From: Blastomyces gilchristii SLH14081
Lineage: Eukaryota > Ascomycota > Eurotiomycetes > Onygenales > Ajellomycetaceae
Direction of reading: 5' to 3'
NCBI RefSeq assembly: GCF_000003855.2
Contig: NW_003101681.1
Coordinates: 3,446,834-3,462,223, forward strand
Length of the DNA stretch: 15,390 bases
Both the position numbers and the translations under genes were made by a program. Numbering within the stretch: position 1 is the first letter of the stretch; every line of letters starts with the position of its first letter. The notes below the pieces were generated by a model. It ran no database searches, was not told the DNA's origin, and worked only from the letters and a program-made list of their open reading frames with translations. This document shows positions 1 to 8,349 of the stretch, in pieces.

Positions 1-787
1 TTCCAGCAGTTTCATTCATGAATAAAAGCATGCAAACCAGCATTGTGAATATCTGATAATATTATTAAATATCTTGATATTCTCTTCTGAGACACTGCTA
101 TGCAATAGAAAGTGTTAGATTGATTATAGAGTATCTGACAGAGAAACACTGCTCTTATAACATTCATTTCTAACTTTGCTACTAAGATTCTAGAAGTAGA
201 TAATCTATATTGAGAGAATTAAATGAAGATTAGTATGCTTAAGAAGATATTAACTTTCAAACTCTTACAGATTCTTGTCAGTGTAGATAAAGACTCAACT
301 TATGAAGACATCTGTATATAACTCTGAAGATTGAATGATCATCTAATCAAGCTTAAGAGTATATAAAACAGTGATAGAAAATATTACACTTCAGTCACTC
401 ATACATCTGCACTGCAGAATGACAATACAGATGTTATGAATTGAGTGAACTTAAATATCTATACATATGCAAGGGTTTCTGCTGTCTGAACAGGCTTCTG
501 AGTTTCTGGGATCACTTCTGAAGAAGTCACTGACTGATATCAATGAGAAATGTACATCAATTGTAACTGATTAGAATATACTACTTTGAACTACTGATCA
601 GCCTATGTATCTTCTTGTTTAAAAGAAAGATTAATATCAGCAGTCTGTATCAATCACATTACATTGAAGAAAGATTCAGAAGATAACTGTGAAAATGCTC
701 TGATGAAACAGAGAAAAAATTCACTTCTGTTCAAATTTGTAAACAGAAGCTTGAAGAGATTGAATGATAATAATTTAAAGAGAAAAT
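1..787 (+). pseudogene. gag: gag remnant of element C with a mutated CCHC zinc knuckle
   Basis: Frame +1 from about 175 to 787 reads as a degraded Gag protein. Gag packages the element RNA in a cytoplasmic particle. The decisive sign is the nucleocapsid knuckle at 553-594: Tyr, two residues, Cys, four residues, Tyr, four residues, Tyr. Its spacing is exactly C-x2-C-x4-H-x4-C, with three ligands changed by single G-to-A or C-to-T steps (Cys or His to Tyr). Only the Cys at 562-564 survives. Upstream the frame has a gag-like stretch around 215-345 (KISMLKKILTFKLLQ). Stops are mostly TGA and TAA. The frame ends at a TGA run at 787, and pol continues one base back. The N-terminus is outside the window. 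Confidence 0.7.
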
Positions 788-1300
788 GATGATGAATATG
801 ATTCTTATATCTACTATGATTGATAATATGTATAACATGAAAGTCATGATAGACAGCAGTCTATATCATTATACAATGATTAAATCTTCAGTTGTAAGAT
901 ATTATAATCTTCAGTATATCTTCTTATCAAAATCTCAACTTCTTACAGAATTTAATGACTCAACAAATATTTGTATCTGTTATATAGTAAAGCGAAACAT
1001 GAATGTTGAAGAACATCAATGTGAAGATGCCTATGTATATAAAGTTGATAATCTTAATTATAATCTTGTATTTGAACTTGTCTGACTATTTGAACAAGGT
1101 ATCTTATTAAATGCTTGAAACAGAAGCTTAATCTACTCTAACAATGATATAGTTCATAAAGATAATATTTATAAGATCATGAATCTGACACAGATCTCTG
1201 TCAATACTTATAAAATGCTCTGAAAAAGAAGTCACTGAAAAGATCACTGAAAGCAGAATCATGTAATAATCTATTTCATTAGTCTGACTGATATTAAGAA
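786..1300 (+). pseudogene. pol: Aspartic protease domain remnant of element C pol
   Basis: The frame from 786 stays open for 99 codons and carries a retropepsin-like start: VMIDSS at 843-860, where the family has a hydrophobic residue before D-S/T-G. The Asp codon GAC (852-854) is kept, but the following Gly has become Ser (AGT for GGT, 858-860), which would destroy the active-site loop. Further on the frame reads SVVRYYNLQ and a conserved-looking stretch to the stop at 1083-1085, then continues with stops at Trp-like positions. The protease normally cuts the Gag-Pol polyprotein in the particle. The frame lies -1 relative to gag, as in many Gypsy elements using frameshifting, though an old indel could give the same picture. 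The ATG at 786 is probably not a real start. The link to the RT is poorly preserved. Confidence 0.6.
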
Positions 1301-1489
1301 AGCTATAGAGAAGTTATTCTGTACTATAATAACAGATTCTCATATAAAACTCTCTTTATTAAAATCATGAATATCTAGATATCTTCTGACAAGACAACAT
1401 TATAAGTATACCTCTCTTATGAGACTCAGAAGTGAATCACAGTATCAAGTTAGAAAAGAAAAATGATAAGAATTTCAAGTCATAACGAG

Positions 1490-2740
1490 TCTCTCTTTAT
1501 ACTATGTCTTGAGATGAACTTCTTCTTCTTCAGAAGACACTCAATGATCTGTTGAATAAGAAATTTATACATATTAGTAACTCTTTCACTGCAGCTTCTA
1601 TTTTCTTTGGAAAGAAATCAGATGAAGAACTAGAATTCTGTGTGAACTATCAAGAATTTAACAGATTAATCAAGAAGAACTGCCATTCTTTATCTCTTAT
1701 CAATAAAACTCCAGCTTGCATTGAACAAGCTCAATGATTTATAAAACTAGATATTATCACTGTGTTTCATAAGACCTGTATTACTGAAGGAGTTGAATGA
1801 CTTACAGTATTCTGAACATATTATGATCTCTTTGAATAAGTAGTCACACTCTTTGAACTGGCTAATGCTTTTAGTATATTTCAGAAGTGTATCAACTGAG
1901 CACTCTGAGATTTCCTTGATGAATTTACATCTGTATATCTCAATGACATTCTCATCTTCACTGATGAGTTTAGAAAAGAATATCAAGAATATGTGTAAAG
2001 AGTATTACAATGATTATGAGAAGCAGAACTATGAATAGATATTGACAAGTGTGATTTTAAAGTAAAGACTACAAAATATCTAGATTTTATCATAGAAGCT
2101 GACAAGAGAATTTGAATAAATTCTGAGAAAGTCTCTACTATTCTTGAATAAGAAGCTTCACATACTGTGAAAGATGTATAAAGCGTCATTGAATTTACTA
2201 ACTTCTATTGATGATTTATACAAAACTTCTCAAATATTATAAGATCACTTACAGACCTTATTAAGAAGACCTCAGTATTTCAGTGATTAGTGAACACTGA
2301 AGCTGCATTTACACCGATAAAGAAGATATTCATCAATATCTCTCTACTAAGAATATTTGACTCAGATTATGAAACAGCTGTTGAAGCTGACTTCTCTGAC
2401 TATATTATAGAGAGAGCTATATTACAATATGATAATAAAGATGTCTTATAATTATATACTTTCATGTTTAAGAAACTGAGTTCTGCTGAATACAACTATG
2501 AAATCTATGATAAGAAACTTCTTACAATTATATACTCTCTAGAAGAATGAAACTCTGAACTCTGAAGTATCTTCAAATTTGAGATAATCACAGATTATAA
2601 GAATCTCAAATACTTCACTATCACTCACTAGCTTATTGAATAATAAATGTGATAATCTGAGCTATTAAGCTATTTTCATTTCATGATATACTATCACTCT
2701 GACAGTCAGAAGTTGATGATAGATGTGCTATTATAATAAG
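1490..2740 (+). pseudogene. pol: Reverse transcriptase and RNase H remnant of element C pol
   Basis: Frame +1 gives a continuous Ty3/Gypsy RT-RNase H once stops are read through. Landmarks are LNDLLNKKFIHIS near 1537-1575, FCVNYQEFNRL near 1645 (family FCVDYR.LN), KLDIITVFHK at 1744, and the catalytic box YLND at 1936-1947, where the first Asp of YLDD is Asn. Then come DIDKCDFKVKTTKYL near 2040-2085 and the RNase H Asp in VEADFSDY near 2383. NYEIYDKKLLTIIYSLEE followed by TGA lies near 2490-2550, and FEIITDYKNLKYF near 2578. RT and RNase H copy the element RNA into DNA. The Trp after LEE is TGA, as are several other Trp positions. Short frames on either strand within this block are by-products. 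The block is about 410 codons, the usual size for RT plus RNase H. Confidence 0.88.
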
Positions 2741-2899
2741 AGTAAGATATATCATTCAATGTAACAGATACTTGCTAAATGAACTGAGAGCATCAGCTCT
2801 TGAATCTGAAGATATTAGTTGATTAAGATGAAATAACTCATAATATGATACACACTTCTCTGATTAGAACTGCTACTGATATCTCAACTTCTTTTAAAT

Positions 2900-3770
2900 C
2901 TATACTGAATGAAATATAGCATACAACAGTCTGAACTGATACACTTCTTTAAACACTTACTGAAGCAGTATATCAAAACGCACTCTGATTCTTCTTAGAA
3001 CTATGTATAAGAACTAACATCTCAGAGTGCTTAATTGATGATAATAATACTCTGTGATTCTGTGAATAATAGTGAGTCTCTTACTCTAAACTCTTATATA
3101 TCTGAATAATGCAAAGATGCATAATTTGTATATAACTGAACATCTGAGTTATGAACAATTATACTGAATAATCTCTTGAAAATTCTAAAGATCTGAGATA
3201 TCAAATAGTATCAGATGCGTTGTCTGAAACTATAATCATTATTTCTCTATCATCTCATGAAAGAACTGTAGAAAAGGTCTACTAAAATCACTTAATATTT
3301 CTGATAGAATCTATTAAGATATGATAATTAACTTCACTATCAATCTCTCTGAGAGTAAGAGTTATAAGAACATTCTGATCATTGTTACCTGATTGAGTAA
3401 AGATGTGATATTGAAATCTTGTGATAAGATAGATACTGAACAAGTCACTGAAGTCTTTCTATGAAATTTGTTTTATTAAATATATGAATTGCTGAGATCT
3501 ATAGTATTAAATCAGAACTGTTAATTTATAAGTACTCTCTGAATGAGAATCTGTTAAGTTCTTAAGATTATGTACTGTTTATTAACTATCTATCACTCTG
3601 AGACTGATAGTGTATCAGAATGAATAACTCAGATAGTGAAGAATTATCTTTATAAGTTCTGTAACTATTTATAAGATAACTGATATAATCTTCTTCTACA
3701 CACTGAAGTTACTATCAATGACTGAGATGCTGTTTTAATAGATATATGTCTGTTCTTTGTCATATATAAT
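2900..3770 (+). pseudogene. pol: Integrase remnant of element C pol, truncated
   Basis: The N-terminal zinc-binding part (about 2950-3300) is too decayed to align with confidence. The DDE core is clear in frame +3. The first catalytic Asp is Asn at 3330-3332 (INFTINL, family MDF). Then comes SESKSYKNILIIV, and the second Asp is Asn at 3510-3512, where the family has SDRG. The Glu at 3618-3620 is kept in the ETDSVSE-stop-MN stretch. Second and third positions are exactly 35 residues apart, the D,D35E rule of retroviral-type integrases. Integrase would insert the cDNA into the genome. Two of three catalytic residues are lost. Recognisable sequence ends near 3765-3775, where composition changes sharply, so the C-terminal part and 3' LTR have been lost or displaced. 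Confidence 0.8.
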
Positions 3771-3784
3771 TAGACTGGCCGCCA

Positions 3785-3969
3785 GGACCATGAATTTCAC
3801 ATTTGATCTTATTTGGTCTGATTCCATACATTTCTTGGCGTGAATCCTGCTGAGACTAGGCATTAAAAAAACATGCAAAGTGACTATATATCAAATGTCA
3901 AAATGGAACCATGACTTGAAAAAAATGAGAAAGTGATTTTATTTGATCTGATTTAGTCCCATTCTTGAC
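3785..3969 (+). repeat. Imperfect direct repeat inside the 3770-4190 segment
   Basis: Sequence at 3785-3838 (GGACCATGAATTTC, then TTGATCTTATTTGGTCTGATT) recurs about 120-130 bp later at 3905-3969 (GGAACCATGACTTG, then TGATTTTATTTGATCTGATT). The best-matching part is roughly 36 bp at about three-quarters identity, with transitions dominating. This suggests an internal duplication or subterminal repeats of a transposon. Confidence 0.5.
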
Positions 3970-4148
3970 ATAAAGTTACTATTTTTAGACATTTTAAGGT
4001 TTTTTAGACTATTTTTAATTTTTTAAAAAGTAATACTTTTTGATAACACTCAAATGAGATTTAAATTCATTTAAAGCAATAAAAATAATTTAAATTGAGA
4101 AGTGAAAATCATGGTCTCATTTGAAAAATGTAATAAGAGTAGACAGTA

Positions 4149-4162
4149 AGTCTCACTGAGAC
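4149..4162. repeat. Short palindrome next to the LTR
   Basis: GTCTC-ACT-GAGAC forms a perfect 5-bp stem with a 3-base loop in the stretch that takes the place of the normal LTR edge. A role is unknown and it may be chance. Confidence 0.3.
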
Positions 4163-4190
4163 AGTATGAGACTACTATCTAATGTTAAAA

Positions 4191-4389
4191 CTGTTAACTA
4201 CTAGAACTATTCGCAGTAGAAAGATAAAATATAGATATTAAATGTATAATAGCATTCAAGATGAGTTATAAATAGTAGTTGTGAACTTCAGTCTATATAG
4301 TTATGTATAGTCAAGAGCTGCTAACTCTATTATTTATATAAGAGATAGAAATAGAGACAAAGTATCTGCAAGAAGTAGAATTTCTTACA
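4191..4389 (-). repeat. 3' LTR of element A, outer edge missing or replaced
   Basis: The block from CTGTTAACTACTAG at 4191 to TTTCTTACA at 4389 aligns along its whole length with 11460-11657 and 13062-13258. The right edge TTCTTACA is the inverted match of TGTAAGAA, which starts the complete copies. Here the first ~60 bp of the LTR do not match the other two copies. In its place is unrelated sequence, although TGTAATAAGAG at 4128 would start an LTR of almost the same length. Compared with the copy at 11400, GG, CC and CG sites near the right edge are changed by C-to-T or G-to-A steps. Confidence 0.85.
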
Positions 4390-4410
4390 TACTTCTCTCT
4401 CTCTAAGACT
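4390..4410 (-). promoter_or_regulatory. Polypurine tract of element A (plus-strand primer)
   Basis: Directly inside the 3' LTR the minus strand reads CTTAGAGAGAGAGAAGTA (4390-4407), a purine-rich run touching the LTR edge. In LTR retrotransposons this RNA stretch survives RNase H and primes second-strand DNA. Element B has a like tract at the same place. The location agrees with the minus-strand reading of pol. Confidence 0.65.
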
Positions 4411-4604
4411 TTCTCTGTGAAGTCTTTCACTGAGTGATTTTATAGAATCAGGCTCAGAACTGCAGTGATACTTACTAAAAATCCTTCATATCTATAAAAA
4501 ATCTCAGTGAGGAAAGATCTCTTATTATTATACAGAAAAAAGAGTCTATCACTCAGTTTCTTATTCTATGAGATTCTTTATAACCTGCAGATCTTTCTCT
4601 GACT

Positions 4605-4790
4605 ATTATACAGATTCATCTTACATCTTTTATATAGAAGAGTTTTAGTTGACTCTCAATCATTTCTGCTAGATTCTTGTGTGATTATCACACAGATTCA
4701 TTTCATATCTTTTAATCTGAAGAGCTTTAGTTGATCTTCAATCATTTTTCTGTGAGATTCTTATGTCATTATTATATAGAGTCATTCTGC
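4605..4790 (+). repeat. Tandem repeat of about 80 bp, two full units and a partial one
   Basis: Units start at 4605 (ATTATACAGATTCATC), 4684 (ATTATCACACAGATTC) and 4768 (ATTATTATATAGAGTC). The first two are 79 and 84 bp and share the core CAATCATTT and AGATTCTT blocks. The third breaks off after about 23 bp. The join of units 1 and 2 forms a perfect 15-bp palindrome, GTGTGATTATCACAC (4679-4693). Element B has one full unit fewer at the same place. Confidence 0.65.
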
Positions 4791-5899
4791 AGATGAATTA
4801 CTTTCTTTGAAATTACTCTTATTAAAGAGAAGCATTTGTAAGTTAATCTTTCACTTATTCTTATAAATCATCATGCTTTAACACTGTAGAATTATGAGGA
4901 ATTTTTCATTCTTTTATTAACTCTGTAGAATTGTAGAATCAAGATGTTCACAGTCTGTAATCACTCTTTATAGTTATATAGAAAGATTCAGAGCTGCAAT
5001 CTATAATTACTCTTTATTTATTAGAGTGATCTGACTATTCTCTGAGATCACTTATAGTGTATACAAACCTCTCTAGAGTAGTATAAGTATCTCAGATCTG
5101 TTTATGAAATTTCATCTTCTTTTTTCTGTATCTATAACAGCTTTTATTCTTACAAACTGTGAGTATTATCATTTATCTGTGAAATATTTTTACTCAGATA
5201 ATAGAGAGAGAGTATTTCTGACAATATCTATATATTAATTCAAGAACTTTTCAAGAATAAAAAATTCTTTCAATTCTAATATCTTTATGAATTATATCTG
5301 ACTACTGTTAAGCTTTCTATAAGTGTCTCTGTCACTTCTCTGATTACTTTTTACTGACTGATGAAGCAGAGATATCACTCTTTATAATAGTATCTTCATT
5401 TCTCTTAGATCTGTCACTGCATCTGATCTTTGAGTCAGTGATTAACTCTGTGCCTTTTTCAGACCAGTCTCTGACTCTAAGTAGTGTAGTTGTACTCTTT
5501 ACTGTAAGTCTCTCTAAGTAATTTCTTACAGATTCTAGCTATCAGTTTCTGCAAAGCTTCTGATGCTGTCAGTGCTCTCTACAGTCTCACAGATCTACAA
5601 TCATTCTTTCTCTACTCATACAATCTCTGATCAGATATATGCAAATATGTCTAGATTCTCTATCAACAGTGCTTATACTGTGATGCATTTCTACAATCTC
5701 ATTATCAATGAGAGATAAGTTCTCAGATACCTGTAAAATTCAGATAATTAAGATAATACAAATGCTATAAATTTATAACAGAAGTCAATCTGAATAGATG
5801 AGCTCTCTCTTCACATCTCAATTATTTTCAGGCTTAATACTTGAGCATAACTGAGAAAGTAAACATAGCTTTATAAGAGATGTCTAGTTATATGTGTAG

Positions 5900-6085
5900 A
5901 TGATTAGCTCTCAAAACTCTGCTACAACTATATATACTCTGATATTCAACTCTTTTAAAGGCTGTGCATTTCTGACAGTCTTTATATTAAATGTAATAAT
6001 TATCTGTATAACAGATATAATACTTTCTACTTCTTTGAAGAAGAGAATTGATAGTTATAAGAGAGTTAAATATTACAGATATTAA
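5900..6085 (+). CDS. Small 61-codon frame, opposite to pol, conserved in element B
   Basis: ATG to TAA gives 61 residues, starting MISSQNSATT and ending YKRVKYYRY. A hydrophobic middle (about residues 24-43) could span a membrane and the end is basic. The second copy at 14686 keeps the same start, length and stop, with about 18 substitutions, many conservative. I recognise no family. No ribosome-related or splice signal supports it, and it lies on the strand opposite to pol in a heavily mutated region. Survival of both frames could be chance, because C-to-T changes in this frame hit few CAA, CAG, CGA or TGG codons. Probably not a gene; listed because it is shared. Confidence 0.2.
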   Translation: MISSQNSATTIYTLIFNSFKGCAFLTVFILNVIIICITDIILSTSLKKRIDSYKRVKYYRY

Positions 6086-6319
6086 GAATGTGAGTATGAA
6101 TTTTCTTTATTTTTTCTGTATTAATCTCTAAATTATATTCACAGTTCTGTTTTTATTGTTCTGTATTTGTAACTTTAATAATATTATAATTTCTTCTTCT
6201 CTTTACATACACTGTAGACTGTTCATGTCAGTAGAAATTCATTATCTTATAGATTAGAATTTATAAATAACAGTGTTAATATCTTTATCACAATCAGATT
6301 CTTAGTGAAGATCATATTA

Positions 6320-6496
6320 TTCTGACTTATCAGAATTTATATTATAAAAGTGATGTCTCAGCTTCTGTAGATATCTTATCTGCTTAGATGATCCTTAAGT
6401 GAACTTATTCATCTTACTAGAATCCTCTTATCACTGAATCTTAAATCAGAGCTTATAATGTTGCTTCTCTAAGTTAATAATCTCTTTAATCTGATA
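6320..6496 (-). pseudogene. pol: Chromodomain remnant at the C-terminus of element A pol
   Basis: The minus strand from 6496 reads YQIKEIINLEKQHYK, then a W-rich stretch with FKIQ (family YLVKWKGY), DSSKMNKFTW (family DSENTWEP), then QIRYLQKLRHHFYNIN. This is the length and order of a chromodomain: strand, K/QW, acidic S-x-x-TW and C-terminal helix. In chromoviruses it follows integrase and is known to guide integration to chromatin carrying particular histone marks. Trp codons appear partly as TGA. The frame joins that of integrase directly upstream. Element B keeps part of the same domain at 15110-15230. Confidence 0.7.
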
Positions 6497-7056
6497 TTCT
6501 CTTTCACTCTCTAGTACTTTATAAACAGAGTGATGAGTCACAGAGTTCTCTTCTAAGAATTTCTTATATTTATAGAGTAAAGAGATATGATAGATATTAT
6601 ATATCTATAACTCAGATAACAGTTTTACTCTGTAGAACTTTAAACTGATTTTCTTTATAATTTTATAAGACTTTGTCTGTAAGAGATTCAGCTTCTTACT
6701 AGATCTTTATATAATAATGTTTTCTAAACTCAGTCAGACTCTATCATCTTTCTTGAAACTCTTTATAATTTACTTAAAGTCATAGTATCTCTTCTGATAC
6801 TTTTAAGTCTTTCTTAAGAATTTATAGACTTTCTCTCAGATATTCTGAATTCTCTCAGTCTGTTCACAGACATCATTACACTCTATAGTATACTGTCACA
6901 GATTCATCAAGATTATTTATGAGTAAGTCTCAGTAAGTATATTAAAGAAGGTTTTATCTGTACTGATATACTTTAAGTTATTATATATAAACTCTGTGAG
7001 TGATAATCAATACACTCAGTCATTCTGATTATAATTGACAAAGTATCACAGATACT

Positions 7057-7259
7057 GTTTTAATATACTTTATTATTATTATTATTCTTCAATTATAGAT
7101 GTATGCAGTCAGAGCCTATGACATCTATCTGAGAACTTTTAGTTCTCAGGGTTTTTCCTATATCTATAAAGCCAACTATTATACACTTACCAATTTCAGA
7201 TATGAAAAATCAGAAAATTCCAGCTCAGAATACAAAAACTGTTTACGTTTTAATATACT
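7057..7259 (-). mobile_element. Short non-LTR insertion (SINE or 5'-truncated LINE) with 13-bp target duplication
   Basis: The 13-mer GTTTTAATATACT occurs at 7057-7069 and again, perfectly, at 7247-7259. Removing the 177 bp between them plus one copy restores the integrase reading frame exactly. On the minus strand the insert ends in five TAA units (7070-7086) abutting the duplication, the structure left by target-primed reverse transcription. The insert keeps GG, CC and CCC and one CG at its 5' junction (7246-7247), unlike its host. It contains a perfect stem CTGAGAAC-TTTTA-GTTCTCAG at 7129-7149. I see no convincing tRNA-type A and B boxes, so a 5'-truncated LINE whose 3' end is (TAA)n is as likely as a SINE. 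Confidence 0.75.
7070..7086 (-). repeat. (TTA)n microsatellite, the tail of the insert
   Basis: Seventeen bases of TTA repeat (TAA on the minus strand) sit between the insert body and its downstream target duplication. TAA tails are typical of I-like and Tad-like LINEs and of SINEs that use their machinery. Confidence 0.8.
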
Positions 7260-8349
7260 CATCAGGTGTTTTATCTGATCATGTATTTATTAATGAAAAG
7301 ATGTGCTTAGATCTCATAAGATCTTCAGTAAGATTATCAGATGAGATTAGAACTTCTTTACAAAAATTAATTCTCCATCTGAGACAATGTTCATGAGTAA
7401 CTCATGCAACTGAATCATATCACAGACAAAGATATAAGTCAAATTCTTTGACTTTAAGTTCTTTCAAGTGAGTATAAAGTGTGTTATCTTGATGAAGTGA
7501 TTTACTATCATCAGTACACTATTAAAACAGGTATTACATATGTTCTTACTTTTAGAGATGCTTATCAGAGTATTCACTCCCAGCTGTTCTCAAGATTCTC
7601 GCAGAATGAGTGAAGAAGTAAGTTGTTTATATAATCTGAATCACACTATCTATGAATTCTGATAAACAGTATAAGAATTCGCTTTCTTCTTCATAAGTTC
7701 TTGCATCTTCAGTCAGAAGTATTTTCTTATAAACAACTTATAAGTTCTAGTATTTGTAAAATGACTTATTAGAGAAGAGCTATGATATCTTTTAATAAGT
7801 TCTATATATAGAAACTGATTCATGAATATATAAATTCAGTTCTCTCATTATAAGAGAATATTGAAGTGTCTTCAATTCTTTATTTCTATAGAATTGATCT
7901 CTGTTATAAGCAGTTTTTAAATATACTGAGTATATTCATTCTTCAGTTACAGTTTAGACAATCTGAAGAGAAGATCTTACAAAGACTTATACTCTATTTT
8001 CTCTTATATCAGTTCTTCTACACGACTTCTCAAAGTCTGTAAATTCTTCAGATTATAGATAGTCTTTTCAAGAATTCTTACAGAGATTCTCAGAGTGTTG
8101 ACTCTCAGTATTATAAAAAGTAGTTATACAGACTTCTTTTCTCTCTCTTCTCTCTTCTCTTATAAAGAATTAAGAGACTCTTCTATCAATCTCTTTATAA
8201 TACTCAGTTTAAGCATCTTATAAAGCTTTTCTATCTTCTCTAACTTTTCTATATCTATCACTCTAAACTTCTTAACATAGATAAATCTGTAAGAGAATTC
8301 ATCTACTAAGTTCTTAATTTTCTTAATATACTCTATCTTGAATCAGAAC

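Larger units (their letters stand above)
1..3770 (+). mobile_element. Element C: RIP-degenerated Ty3/Gypsy retrotransposon, both ends missing
   Basis: Reading the plus strand through its stops gives the Ty3/Gypsy order gag (zinc knuckle), aspartic protease, reverse transcriptase, RNase H, integrase. The left end lies outside the window. The right end stops shortly after the integrase core at about 3770, where composition changes, so the 3' part of pol and the 3' LTR are gone. CG is almost absent, GG and CC are rare, and many Trp and Arg codons are TGA or TAA, which fits RIP-type mutation. Its protein signatures differ from those of elements A and B downstream, so it is a separate family, and it lies in the opposite orientation. 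No chromodomain is seen, but the place where one would lie is missing. It cannot transpose. Confidence 0.85.
3770..4190. mobile_element. Less-mutated AT-rich segment, possible non-autonomous DNA element
   Basis: This stretch differs from both flanks. It keeps GG, CC and CG (for example TGGCCGCCAGG at 3777-3787 and TTGGCGTG near 3835) and has long A and T runs. A 15-bp inverted repeat with one mismatch joins 3786-3800 (GACCATGAATTTCAC) and 4102-4116 (GTGAAAATCATGGTC), a span of 331 bp. A related motif, GGAACCATGACTTG, lies at 3905-3918. No coding frame is seen. Inverted ends and small size suggest a MITE-like element, but no target duplication can be defined and the ends are uncertain. It separates truncated element C from the damaged left LTR of element A, so it could instead be old genomic DNA caught between them. 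Confidence 0.4.
4405..6290 (-). other. Long non-coding 3' region of element A
   Basis: Between the chromodomain and the polypurine tract lie about 1.9 kb with no recognised domain on the minus strand. It is conserved in element B (13275-15080) over its whole length apart from transitions and a change in repeat number, so it belongs to the element and is not a later insertion. It holds a tandem repeat at 4605-4790 and a 61-codon plus-strand frame at 5900. Ty3/Gypsy elements usually have a short 3' untranslated part, so the length is notable. It could hold a decayed extra gene. Confidence 0.65.
6497..7835 (-). pseudogene. pol: Integrase remnant of element A, split by a 190-bp insertion
   Basis: On the minus strand the zinc-binding domain starts near 7830: LIKRYHSSSLISHF carries the two His, and SYTVYQ stands where C-x2-C should be (both Cys now Tyr). 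In the core the first Asp is Asn (codon at 7572-7574), the second Asp is kept (7377-7379, VSD) and the Glu is Lys (7269-7271). The last two are exactly 35 residues apart. After MSILK the frame is broken by the insert at 7070-7246 and resumes as QYL-stop-YFVNYNQND. Downstream follow SFKKDDRVWLSLENI and YRVKLLSEL, the C-terminal GPF/Y-like part, then HISLLYKYK. It would have inserted the cDNA. The region 7570-7690 keeps a few CG and is less mutated than the rest. Confidence 0.85.

Noticed and set aside
1552..1737. ATG-started 61-codon frame as a separate gene
   Set aside because: It is an internal stop-free piece of the element C RT, entered at a Met in LLNKKFIHIS; not an independent gene.
1747..2189. 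Short frames on both strands (1747-1986 minus, 1853-2038 plus, 1983-2189 minus)
   Set aside because: They are shadows of the RT frame of element C, which carries YLND and other RT landmarks in frame +1.
4605..4790. CRISPR-like spaced repeats
   Set aside because: Units are adjacent, diverged and about 80 bp long with no spacers, in a eukaryotic retroelement.
7129..7149. Hairpin CTGAGAAC-TTTTA-GTTCTCAG as a terminator
   Set aside because: It lies within the non-LTR insert in a eukaryotic setting; it may be part of the RNA structure of that element, but a bacterial-type terminator makes no sense here.
7202..7396. Plus-strand frame of 64 codons
   Set aside because: It runs across the insert boundary and the target duplication into the minus-strand integrase core, which is well supported with D,D35E spacing. 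It is a chance frame.
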